Shown in pieces: positions 32,292-40,944 of a DNA stretch of 41,145 nt; position 1 is the stretch's first letter, and the number at the start of each line of letters is the position of its first letter. The translations under genes were made by a program, and so were the position numbers. The notes under the pieces are model-generated. The model saw only the letters and a list, made by a program, of their open reading frames with translations, was not told the DNA's origin and ran no database searches. The DNA is from an uncultured Bacilli bacterium (GTDB taxonomy: Bacteria > Bacillota_I > Bacilli_A > RF39 > UBA660), in the NCBI GenBank assembly GCA_947591455.1, contig CANQDC010000005.1, positions 1-41,145 on the forward strand, read 5' to 3'.

Positions 32292-32576
32292 ATGTTAAAT
32301 TTTGCGTTAAATATTCAAAGATTTGCTCATATTAAAGCACAAGGATCAACGAAAAATGGTCGTGATAGTGCTGGTCGTAGACTTGGAGCAAAAGCGAGTG
32401 ACGGAGAATTTGTTACCGCTGGATCTATTCTATATCGTCAAAGAGGAACGAAAATTTATCCTGGAGCAAATGTTGGCATGGGAAAAGATCATACTTTATT
32501 TGCAAAAATGGATGGGATTGTCAAATTTGAAAGAGCTGGAAGAGATAAAAAGAAAGTAAGCGTTTACGAAAAGTAA
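32292..32576 (+). CDS. rpmA: 50S ribosomal protein L27 with Prp-cleaved N-terminus
   Basis: A 94-residue L27. The core [36 protein letters not shown] and DHTLFA are typical. The N-terminus [11 protein letters not shown] precedes AHIKAQGS, the extension pattern removed by Prp in Bacillota so that L27 can reach the peptidyl-transferase centre. AAAGGAGAATAA precedes the ATG; a terminator overlaps the stop. Confidence 0.97.
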   Translation: MLNFALNIQRFAHIKAQGSTKNGRDSAGRRLGAKASDGEFVTAGSILYRQRGTKIYPGANVGMGKDHTLFAKMDGIVKFERAGRDKKKVSVYEK

Positions 32577-32587
32577 GCGTTTTTTTA
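32560..32587 (+). terminator. Rho-independent terminator after rpmA
   Basis: CGTTTAC (32561-32567), loop GAAAA, GTAAGCG (32573-32579, one G-T pair), then T7. It separates the ribosomal operon from the repeat-protein island. Confidence 0.8.
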
Positions 32588-32593
32588 ATGTTT

Positions 32594-32616
32594 AATTTAT
32601 TTTCCTGTGCTATAAT
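32594..32616 (+). promoter_or_regulatory. Island promoter 1 (extended -10) for repeat protein A and B
   Basis: AATTTATTTT, then TGTG plus one base and TATAAT (32611-32616). The same block recurs before repeat proteins C and D, so the three genes share a promoter design. A GATGGAGGAG ribosome site follows. Confidence 0.65.
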
Positions 32617-32642
32617 AAGTAGACAAAAGATGGAGGAGAAAT

Positions 32643-34121
32643 ATGCAATCAAATTTATATAAAAAAATATTAGAACAAGTAAAAAAATATCATTTAGTTT
32701 CTTGTTTTCGTACTATGGAAGGGTTAAATGAATGGATACTCAGTTTAGATGAAGGACAAATTCATAATTTTTTAAGTGTTGATCTACTATTTGCTAACGG
32801 AAATACCAAAATATTATGTAATAAAGATTTTTTAAGTAGTAAGTATTTTCAACATGATGTACAATTAATTGCTCGGGCAGATACAAGTGCAAAAGCTGAA
32901 GAATTAGTGCTTACTTTTTTAATTTGTCATCTCATTCACAATACGTATTATGAGAGTGATATGGAACGGATTGCTCAGGCTCAAACAAATATAAAAGTAG
33001 AACAATTAGGGAGTACGGCGAGAAGTAATTATTCTTTACAAGGGGATTATCATGAGAGGGATATGGAACTGATTGCACAAGCAGAAACTGATTTAAGAGC
33101 CAAAGAATTAGGAAAAACATCAAGAGATAAAGATTCATTGCTCCATGAATATCATGAAAAAGATATGAGATTGATCGCCAATGCACAGACAGAGGAAAAA
33201 GTCGAACAGCTAGGGATGACTTCAAGAAGTCAAGCTTCTTTACAAAGCCAGTATCACGAGATGGATATGGGTTTCATTTTTAGGGCTTCCACCGATGAAA
33301 AAGCTAGTCAATTGGGAGAAACTTCCCGAGATAAAGATTCCTTACAAAGTGAGTATCATGAGATGGATATGAGCTTCATTTTTAATGCTTCAACCAAAGA
33401 AAAGGCTAGTCAATTAGGGTTAACTTCAAGAAGTAGTCGTTTACAAGGGACTTATCATAAAGAAGATATGGAATTGATTGCCAATGCCAAAACGGATCTG
33501 CATGCGGAACAATTAGGATGGACAGCTAGAAATGATGCTTCTTTAGAAAGTCCGTATCATAACAGTGATATGGAACTCATTTCACAAACAGAAACAATTT
33601 TAAAAGTAGTACAATTAGGAATCACTTCAAGATATCGTTATTCTTTACAAAGTAAGTATCATGAGGGTGATATGAAACTAATTGCTAGAGCAGACACAGA
33701 TGAAAAAATCGATCAATTAGCGGCCACCGCCAGAGCATTCTATTCTTTAACAGGGAAATATCATGAGAATGACATGAAAAGTATTGCTGCTGCTAGAACC
33801 GATACGATAGCAGAGGAATTAGGAGATACCGCCAGACATGAGGCTTCTTTACAAAATAAAAGTCATGAACAAGATATGGAACTTATTGCTCAATCAAGTA
33901 CCAATGAAGAAGCTAGACAACTAGGATACATCGCCAGAAATAGTCAGTCTTTATTAAGCAAGACACATGAACAAGACATGGAAATGATGGTTCAATCAGA
34001 AACAAATCATCTAGATAAAAGATATTTAACGATGGAAGAAGTGATTACGCAACTGATACATGAGTTACCAGATAATGAAGAAGTCATATCCATTCGTTTA
34101 CAACGAGTATTAAAAAAATAA
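32643..34121 (+). CDS. 34-residue-repeat solenoid protein A (unrecognised family)
   Basis: A 492-residue soluble protein, no signal or membrane helix. Residues 1-67 form a cap shared with three paralogs (MQSNLYKKILEQ..., MEGLNEW, NFLSV). Residues 68-440 are eleven tandem 34-residue repeats (the sixth has 33). Residues 441-492 form a shared C-terminal cap (TMEEVITQLIHELPDNEEV). Repeat framework: Tyr1-His2-Glu3, Asp5-Met6, Ile9, Ala12, Thr14, Leu21-Gly22, Thr24-[Ser/Ala]-Arg26, Ser30-Leu31. Position 23 is different in each of repeats 2-11 (Ser, Lys, Met, Glu, Leu, Trp, Ile, Ala, Asp, Tyr). The first repeat's second half is aberrant (VLTFLICHLIHNT). Likely an alpha-helical solenoid for binding; ligand unknown. 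Gene B starts 18 bases later. Confidence 0.85.
   Translation: MQSNLYKKILEQVKKYHLVSCFRTMEGLNEWILSLDEGQIHNFLSVDLLFANGNTKILCNKDFLSSKYFQHDVQLIARADTSAKAEELVLTFLICHLIHNTYYESDMERIAQAQTNIKVEQLGSTARSNYSLQGDYHERDMELIAQAETDLRAKELGKTSRDKDSLLHEYHEKDMRLIANAQTEEKVEQLGMTSRSQASLQSQYHEMDMGFIFRASTDEKASQLGETSRDKDSLQSEYHEMDMSFIFNASTKEKASQLGLTSRSSRLQGTYHKEDMELIANAKTDLHAEQLGWTARNDASLESPYHNSDMELISQTETILKVVQLGITSRYRYSLQSKYHEGDMKLIARADTDEKIDQLAATARAFYSLTGKYHENDMKSIAAARTDTIAEELGDTARHEASLQNKSHEQDMELIAQSSTNEEARQLGYIARNSQSLLSKTHEQDMEMMVQSETNHLDKRYLTMEEVITQLIHELPDNEEVISIRLQRVLKK
32844..33962 (+). repeat. Eleven tandem 102-bp coding repeats in protein A
   Basis: Repeats are phased to the reading frame and diverged at the DNA level, with differences concentrated in codons 4, 7, 11, 13, 15-16, 19, 23 and 28-29 of the unit. 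The sixth unit has lost one codon. Confidence 0.9.
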
Positions 34122-34139
34122 GTAAGAAGGAGAATAATT

Positions 34140-35213
34140 ATGCAATCAACTAGATATAAAAAAATATTAGAACAAATCAAGAAATATAATTTAGTTACCT
34201 ATTTTTATACGATGGAAGGATTAAATGAATGGATCTTCAGTTTAAATGAAGGGCAAATTCATAATTTTTTAAGTGTTGATATTCCATTTCATTATGGAAA
34301 TACCAAAATATTATGTAATCGATATTTTTTAAATAGCCCATATTTTCAACACGATGTCAAGTTGATTGCTCAAGCAGGTATATCTGTAAAGGCTGATCAA
34401 TTAGGATACACTGCTATAGATGATAATTCCTTACAAAGTGATTACCATGAGACAGATATGGAATTGATTTCTAAAGCCGTTTCCTATAAAAAAATTGATG
34501 AGTTAGGAGAAACAGCAAGAGATCGTGATTCTTTACAAAGCCAATATCACGAGCAAGATATGAAACTTATTTTACAAGCAAAAACAGATGCTCAAGAAGA
34601 AGAATTAGGAATTACCTCAAGAGATGCAGATTCTTTGCAAAGCCAGTATCATGAGGGCGACATGGAACTCATTTTCCAAACTGACTTAGATATAAAGGTT
34701 AGACAATTAGGAGAAACAGCAAGGGATAAAGATTCTTTACAAAGTAAGTATCATAAGAGTGATATGGAGCTTATTTTTAAAGCAGATATTTCTAGAAAAG
34801 TATATGAATTAGGAGAAACCTCAAGACAGGAGGATTCTTTACAAAATGATAGTCATGAGCTAGATATGAAACTGATTGCTCAGGCAGACACAACGGAAAA
34901 AGCTAAACAATTAGGGACTACTGCAAGAGATTTTTTTTCTTTACAAAGTGATTACCATGAGAGTGATATGAAACGGATTGCCGGGGCAGACACAACTAGA
35001 ACTGTGTATGCATTAGGAGAAACTGCAAGAAATCAAAAATCGTTACAAAGTGAAAATCATGAACAAGAAATGGAAATGATTGTTCAATCAAAAATAATTG
35101 GTATCAATAAAAAATATTTGATGTTGGAAGAAAGAGTTGCTCAATTGATCCACCAATTACCAGACAATAAAGAAGTAAATTTAATCAATTTACAACGGAT
35201 ATTAAAGAAATAA
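34140..35213 (+). CDS. 34-residue-repeat solenoid protein B
   Basis: A 357-residue paralog of A with the same plan: 67-residue N-cap (MQSTRYKKILEQIKKY), seven full 34-residue repeats (68-305) and the 52-residue C-cap (RVAQLIHQLPDNKEVN). It is 18 bases after gene A with GAAGGAG between, so A and B form an operon. Position 23 is Glu in four of seven repeats (others Tyr, Ile, Thr), a different profile from A. Several repeats have Phe/Leu/Ser at position 10 instead of Ala. Followed by the island terminator. Confidence 0.85.
   Translation: MQSTRYKKILEQIKKYNLVTYFYTMEGLNEWIFSLNEGQIHNFLSVDIPFHYGNTKILCNRYFLNSPYFQHDVKLIAQAGISVKADQLGYTAIDDNSLQSDYHETDMELISKAVSYKKIDELGETARDRDSLQSQYHEQDMKLILQAKTDAQEEELGITSRDADSLQSQYHEGDMELIFQTDLDIKVRQLGETARDKDSLQSKYHKSDMELIFKADISRKVYELGETSRQEDSLQNDSHELDMKLIAQADTTEKAKQLGTTARDFFSLQSDYHESDMKRIAGADTTRTVYALGETARNQKSLQSENHEQEMEMIVQSKIIGINKKYLMLEERVAQLIHQLPDNKEVNLINLQRILKK
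34341..35054 (+). repeat. Seven tandem 102-bp coding repeats in protein B
   Basis: In-frame units, each encoding the 34-residue module; no unit is an exact copy of another. Confidence 0.9.
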
Positions 35214-35214
35214 T

Positions 35215-35239
35215 AAAATGGACTTTAGGTCCTTTTTTT
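35215..35239 (+). terminator. Island terminator 1
   Basis: AAAATGGACTTTAGGTCC then T7: stem GGACT/GGTCC with loop TTA. The same sequence follows repeat genes C and D. A GTTACACT block just after it recurs before obgE and probably belongs to the next gene's promoter. Confidence 0.65.
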
Positions 35240-35264
35240 GTTACACTTAAAACGAGGTGGAATT

Positions 35265-35903
35265 ATGCGATATAATGTGGTTAAAGGAGCTAAAGAAATA
35301 TTAGATAACAGTGATTATGTTATAAAAAATCCAGAAAATTATAAAAATAATTGGCAAAAATTATTTGGAAATAATCATCCTATTTGTTTAGAATTAGGAA
35401 TGGGTCGAGGTATATTTATCATTGAAATGGCCAAGAAAAATCCCGATATAAATTATATTGGGTTAGAGTTAGATGCTTCCCAAACAGCAACAGCTATAAA
35501 AAATATTGGAATGAAAAAATTAAATAATTTAAAAATTATTTGTAATGATGCGAATAACATCATCAATTATTTTGGTAAAGAAATCGATACTATTTATTTA
35601 ACGTTTTCAGAACCATGGCCCAAAAAACAAGATGAAAAGAAACGATTTACTTCTATTTCTTATTTAAAATTATATGATCGTATTTTTAAGAAAAATAAAC
35701 ACATTATTTTAAAAACGGATAATAAAATATTATTTGCTTCTTCACTAGAAAATTTAAGTGAATTTTGGTATACATTCGATAAGGTAAGTTTAGATTTACA
35801 TCATGATGAGCGAAATATTCCTAATATTATGACTGATTTTGAAGTGCAATATTATAAAGAACATCGTCCCATTTATTATGTTGATGCAAAATATAAAGAT
35901 TAA
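35265..35903 (+). CDS. trmB: tRNA (guanine-N7)-methyltransferase TrmB
   Basis: A 212-residue SAM-dependent enzyme that methylates guanosine 46 in the tRNA variable loop. The SAM-binding motif is LELGMGRGIFIIEMA (about 44-58), followed by YIGLELDASQTA, the family motif TFSEPWPKKQDEKKRFTS (about 117-134) and the C-terminal IMTDFEVQYY. An AACGAGGTGG site sets the ATG at 35265. It is embedded between repeat genes B and C, and a decayed copy lies between C and D, so it was carried along in a duplication. Confidence 0.95.
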   Translation: MRYNVVKGAKEILDNSDYVIKNPENYKNNWQKLFGNNHPICLELGMGRGIFIIEMAKKNPDINYIGLELDASQTATAIKNIGMKKLNNLKIICNDANNIINYFGKEIDTIYLTFSEPWPKKQDEKKRFTSISYLKLYDRIFKKNKHIILKTDNKILFASSLENLSEFWYTFDKVSLDLHHDERNIPNIMTDFEVQYYKEHRPIYYVDAKYKD

Positions 35904-35931
35904 TTTACAATTTATTTTAGTGTGATATAAT
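35904..35931 (+). promoter_or_regulatory. Island promoter 2 for repeat protein C
   Basis: TTTACA (35904-35909), 16 bases, TATAAT (35926-35931) preceded by TGTGA (extended -10). The spacer AATTTATTTT matches island promoters 1 and 3. Confidence 0.7.
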
Positions 35932-35959
35932 AATTAACCAAAAGAAAGAGGAAAAAAAT

Positions 35960-37132
35960 ATGCAATCAAATTTATATAAAAAAATATTAGAACAAATAAA
36001 AAAATATAATTTAGCGGCTAATTTTAAAACTATAGAAGAATTAAATGAGTGGATCTTCAGTTTAAATGAAGTGCAAATTAATAATTTATTAAGTGTTAAT
36101 ATGCCATTTAATACTGGTAACGAAAAAATATTATGTGATAAAGAATTTTTAAGTAGTAAATATTTTCAACATGATGTACAATTAATTGCTAGAGCAGACA
36201 CATATATGAAAGTAATACAATTAAGATACACTTCAAGAGATAAATATTCCCTACAAAGTGTTTATCATGAACAAGACATGAAGCTTATTGCTAGAGCAGA
36301 CAAAGATGAAAAAGTAATACAATTAGGAGCAACTTCAATAGATAAAGATTCCTTACAAAGTAAATATCATAAAGAAGATATGGAACATATTGCTAGAGCA
36401 GACACATATACAAAAGTAGAACAATTAGGAGCAACTTCAAGAGATAAAGATTCATTACAAAGTAAATATCATGAACAAGATATGAAACTTATTGCCAGGG
36501 CAGACACATATACAAAAGTAGAACAATTAGGATACACTTCAATAGATAGTGCCTCATTACAAAGTAAATATCATAAAGAAGATATGGAACATATTGCTAG
36601 AGCAGAAACAGATGCAAAAGCAAGACAATTAGGAACAACTTCAAGAGATAAGGATTCCTTACAAAGTGAGTGCCATAAAAAAGATATGAAGCTTATTGCT
36701 AAGGCAGAAACAGATGCAAAAGCAAATGCATCAGGAGTAACATCAAGAGATAAAGATTCCTTGCAAAGTGAGTGCCATAAAGAAGATATGGAACTTATTG
36801 CCAAAGCAGAAACAGATGAAAAAGCAAGACAATTAGGAATTACCTCAAGAGATTGGCACTCATTACGAAATAATTATCATGAACAAGATATGAAGCTTAT
36901 TGCTAAAGCAGAAACAGATGAAAAAGCAAAACAATTAGGATACACCTCAAGAGATATTGACTCATTACAAAGTAATTCTCATCAAAAAGAAATGAAAATG
37001 ATTTTTCAACTAGGAATAAATAATATAATTATAAAAAATTTAACCACAGAAGAAATAGTTGAACAATTGATAAATAATATACCAGAAAATGAAGAAGTAA
37101 ATATATTAACATTAAATCGAAAATTAAAATAA
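35960..37132 (+). CDS. 34-residue-repeat solenoid protein C
   Basis: A 390-residue paralog with the 67-residue N-cap, eight full repeats (68-339) and a 51-residue C-cap (TTEEIVEQLINNIPENEEVN). Its repeats are far more alike than those of A, B or D: repeats 2-3 and 4-5 form a duplicated pair, and 6-7 are near-copies (both begin Cys-His-Lys). This points to recent array expansion. Position 23 residues are Tyr, Ala, Ala, Tyr, Thr, Val, Ile, Tyr. Repeat 6 has lost the Gln-Leu-Gly core (Ala-Ser-Gly). The first 110 or so bases match gene D almost exactly. Confidence 0.85.
   Translation: MQSNLYKKILEQIKKYNLAANFKTIEELNEWIFSLNEVQINNLLSVNMPFNTGNEKILCDKEFLSSKYFQHDVQLIARADTYMKVIQLRYTSRDKYSLQSVYHEQDMKLIARADKDEKVIQLGATSIDKDSLQSKYHKEDMEHIARADTYTKVEQLGATSRDKDSLQSKYHEQDMKLIARADTYTKVEQLGYTSIDSASLQSKYHKEDMEHIARAETDAKARQLGTTSRDKDSLQSECHKKDMKLIAKAETDAKANASGVTSRDKDSLQSECHKEDMELIAKAETDEKARQLGITSRDWHSLRNNYHEQDMKLIAKAETDEKAKQLGYTSRDIDSLQSNSHQKEMKMIFQLGINNIIIKNLTTEEIVEQLINNIPENEEVNILTLNRKLK
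36161..36976 (+). repeat. Eight tandem 102-bp coding repeats in protein C, with 204-bp higher-order period
   Basis: Units 2-3 and 4-5 are duplicated as a pair: alternating His-Glu-Gln-Asp and His-Lys-Glu-Asp starts, with long shared DNA runs. Highest DNA identity among the four arrays. Confidence 0.88.
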
Positions 37133-37142
37133 TCAATTGGAT

Positions 37143-37167
37143 AAAATGGACTTTAGGTCCTTTTTTT
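37143..37167 (+). terminator. Island terminator 2
   Basis: Identical in stem, loop and T tract to island terminators 1 and 3. Confidence 0.65.
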
Positions 37168-37192
37168 GTTAAACTGTAAGCGATGTGTAATT

Positions 37193-37552
37193 ATGCGATA
37201 AAATAATTTATGTCAATTATTTTGGCAAAGAATATAGATATATTTATTTAACATTTTCAGAACCATGACCCAAAAAACAAGATGAAAAGAAACGAGTTAC
37301 TTCTATTTCTTATTTAAAATTCTATGATCGTATTTAAAAAAAAATAAACACATAATTTTAAAAACGGATAATAAAATATTATTTGCTTCTTCACTAGAAA
37401 ATTTCAGTGAATTTTGGTATACATTCGATAAAGTAAGTTTAGGTTTACATCATGATGAGCGAAATATGCCTAATATCATGACGGATTTTGAAGTGCAATA
37501 TTATAAAGAACATCGACCTATTTATTATGTTGATGCAAAATGTAAAGATTAA
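37193..37552 (+). pseudogene. trmB: Decayed second copy of trmB
   Basis: The stretch between genes C and D is a wrecked trmB. The 5' remnant ATG-CGA runs straight into TAA at the third codon, about 270 bases of the 5' half (counterpart roughly 35290-35560) are deleted, and the remaining 3' half matches trmB at roughly nine bases in ten. Two more nonsense changes are visible: Trp to TGA at 37266-37268 in the PWPKK motif, and Phe to TAA at 37335-37337. It cannot make TrmB. It marks the second copy of a duplicated trmB-plus-repeat-gene unit and accounts for this otherwise gene-free 470-base gap. Confidence 0.92.
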
Positions 37553-37556
37553 TTTA

Positions 37557-37573
37557 TTTTTTTGTGTTATAAT
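37557..37573 (+). promoter_or_regulatory. Island promoter 3 for repeat protein D
   Basis: TTTATTTTTTTGTG plus one base, then TATAAT (37568-37573). Same design as promoters 1 and 2, but about seven bases containing the -35 of promoter 2 are missing. Confidence 0.6.
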
Positions 37574-37602
37574 AAACAGCCGAAAGAAAAGAGGAAAAAA
37601 AT

Positions 37603-39186
37603 ATGCAATCAAATTTATATAAAAAAATATTAGAACAAATAAAAAAATATAATTTAGCGGCTAATTTTAAAACTATGGAAGAATTAAATGAGTGGATCTT
37701 CAGTTTAAATGAAGGGCAAATTCATAATTTTTTAAGTGTTCATGTGCCCTTTGATAATCATGCAACCTATATATTACGTGATAAAAAATTTTTAAATAGT
37801 AAATATTTTCAACATGATTTACCATTAATTGCCCGTGCGGATACAAGTGCAAAAATTTTACAATTATCTGTAGTTTTAAGAGATAAATATTCCTTACAAA
37901 GTAAGTATCATGAAAGTGATATGGAACTGATTGCGAAAGCAGATACTGCTGAAAAAGTATTTGAATTAGGATATACTGCCAGAGATAAAGATTCTTTACA
38001 AGGCGAATATCATGAGAGTGATATGGCACTGATCGCAGGGGCAGATACAGATGTAAAAGCGATCCAATTAGGAAAAACTTCCAGAAATTTTGCCTCTTTA
38101 AGAAATGCCTATCATGAGAATGACATGAAATTGATTACAAGAGCAGATATTAATGAAAAAATCATACAATTAGGAGTAACTTCAAGAGATAGTGATTCCT
38201 TACAAAGTAAATATCATGAAAGTGATATGGAACTGATTGCAAAAGCGAATACAGCGAAAAAAGCAGAAGCTTTAGGATACACTGCAAGAAATCATTACTC
38301 ATTGAATAATGATTGTCATGAGAGTGATATGGAACTGATTGCTAAAGCGGATACTGCTAAAAAAACAGAACAATTAGGAGTAACTTCAAGGGATAAAGAT
38401 TCTTTACAAAGCAAGTATCACAAGCAAGATATGGAATACATTGCTAAAGCAGATACAAGTGTCAAAGTAGAAGAATTAGGAGCTACTTCAAGAGATAGTG
38501 ATTCCTTACAAAGTAAGTATCATAAGAGTGATATGGAAATGATGGCCAAAGCAGATGCAGCGAAAAAAGTAGAAGGTTTAGGAGTAACTTCGAGAGATAA
38601 AACTTCTTTACAAAGTACATATCATGAGAGTGATATGCAACTTATTTTTCAAGCAGATACAACTCTAAAAGCTAAACAATTAGGCATAACTGCAGTGAAT
38701 CCTGATTCTTTACATAGTGATTATCATGAGAGTGATATGACATTGATTATGCAAGCAAATACAGCTACAAAAGCAGAACAATTAGGTTGTACTGCAAGAA
38801 ATTGGCGCTCATTTGCAAAAGATTATCATAAAATAGATATGGAACTCATTGCCAATGCAAATACGGATATAAAAGCTATACAATTAGGGTTAACTTCACG
38901 TGATGATACTTCACTTGAAGGAAATTATCATGAGAGCGATATGAAACTAATTGCTCAGGCAGAAACAGATGAAAAAGCTTCTGTTTTAGGAGACACGGCA
39001 CGAGATGAGTGGTCAGTAAATAGTAAGGATCATGAAGCAAGAATGACAATGATTTTTCAATCGGCAATCGATAATCCAATTGCAAAAAGTGCAACTATAA
39101 AAGAAAGAATTGATCAAGCGTTAAATAATGTACCAGAAAATGAAGAAGTAGATGCATTAAGCATACAACGGATATTAAAGAAATAA
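37603..39186 (+). CDS. 34-residue-repeat solenoid protein D
   Basis: A 527-residue paralog, the largest, with the 67-residue N-cap, twelve full repeats (68-475) and a 52-residue C-cap (IKERIDQALNNVPENEEVD). Position 23 is Val, Tyr, Lys, Val, Tyr, Val, Ala, Val, Ile, Cys, Leu, Asp. His-Glu-Ser-Asp starts dominate. Residues 1-50 are nearly identical to protein C, then the cap diverges (HVPFDNHATYILRDKK), suggesting a recombination boundary inside the cap. No signal peptide. Its terminator separates it from obgE. Confidence 0.85.
   Translation: MQSNLYKKILEQIKKYNLAANFKTMEELNEWIFSLNEGQIHNFLSVHVPFDNHATYILRDKKFLNSKYFQHDLPLIARADTSAKILQLSVVLRDKYSLQSKYHESDMELIAKADTAEKVFELGYTARDKDSLQGEYHESDMALIAGADTDVKAIQLGKTSRNFASLRNAYHENDMKLITRADINEKIIQLGVTSRDSDSLQSKYHESDMELIAKANTAKKAEALGYTARNHYSLNNDCHESDMELIAKADTAKKTEQLGVTSRDKDSLQSKYHKQDMEYIAKADTSVKVEELGATSRDSDSLQSKYHKSDMEMMAKADAAKKVEGLGVTSRDKTSLQSTYHESDMQLIFQADTTLKAKQLGITAVNPDSLHSDYHESDMTLIMQANTATKAEQLGCTARNWRSFAKDYHKIDMELIANANTDIKAIQLGLTSRDDTSLEGNYHESDMKLIAQAETDEKASVLGDTARDEWSVNSKDHEARMTMIFQSAIDNPIAKSATIKERIDQALNNVPENEEVDALSIQRILKK
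37804..39027 (+). repeat. Twelve tandem 102-bp coding repeats in protein D
   Basis: In-frame 34-codon units; units 2, 5 and 6 share the stretch encoding HESDMELIAKA, the others are more diverged. Confidence 0.9.
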
Positions 39187-39187
39187 T

Positions 39188-39212
39188 AAAATGGACTTTA
39201 GGTCCTTTTTTT
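39188..39212 (+). terminator. Island terminator 3
   Basis: Third copy of the GGACT-TTA-GGTCC-T7 hairpin. A TATAAA at 39220-39225 after it could be the obgE -10. Confidence 0.65.
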
Positions 39213-39224
39213 GTTACACTATAA

Positions 39225-40817
<1,593 letters not shown>

Positions 40818-40889
40818 AGCATCACCTATCTATCTATTTTAACATATTCTACCGTCAAAAAAAATTGCTCATAATGGAGTTAAAACATC

Positions 40890-40919
40890 TTGACAAAAAC
40901 TTCGGGGGGGGGGTATGAT
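40890..40919 (+). promoter_or_regulatory. Promoter with a ten-G tract in its spacer, probably phase-variable
   Basis: Perfect TTGACA (40890-40895), 18-base spacer whose last ten bases are all G (40904-40913), then TATGAT (40914-40919). In DNA this AT-rich such a tract is conspicuous. Gain or loss of one G by strand slippage would alter the -35/-10 spacing and so promoter strength. Confidence 0.7.
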
Positions 40920-40944
40920 ATAGATAATAGAAAAGGAGAAAAAA

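Noticed and set aside
32905-32946. Compensated frameshift in the first repeat of protein A
   Set aside because: The aberrant stretch VLTFLICHLIHNT could reflect small offsetting indels relative to other repeats, but the repeat keeps exactly 34 codons and shifted readings do not restore the expected residues cleanly. Plain divergence is equally likely.
36571-36804. Minus-strand open frame with repeats opposite protein C
   Set aside because: Its repeats are the complement of the 102-bp units; no ribosome site or promoter supports it.
32844-39027. Possible TALE-like DNA-binding repeats
   Set aside because: The 34-residue period, aromatic residue 1 and Ile9-Ala10 coincide with TALE-type repeats, but the Gly14-Gly15 loop and the second-helix pattern are missing. 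Period alone is weak evidence, so no nucleic-acid-binding claim is made.
40828-40842. Short CTAT tandem run upstream of the DUF192 gene
   Set aside because: Only about three units, in an AT-rich gap; too short to argue for a functional variable repeat.
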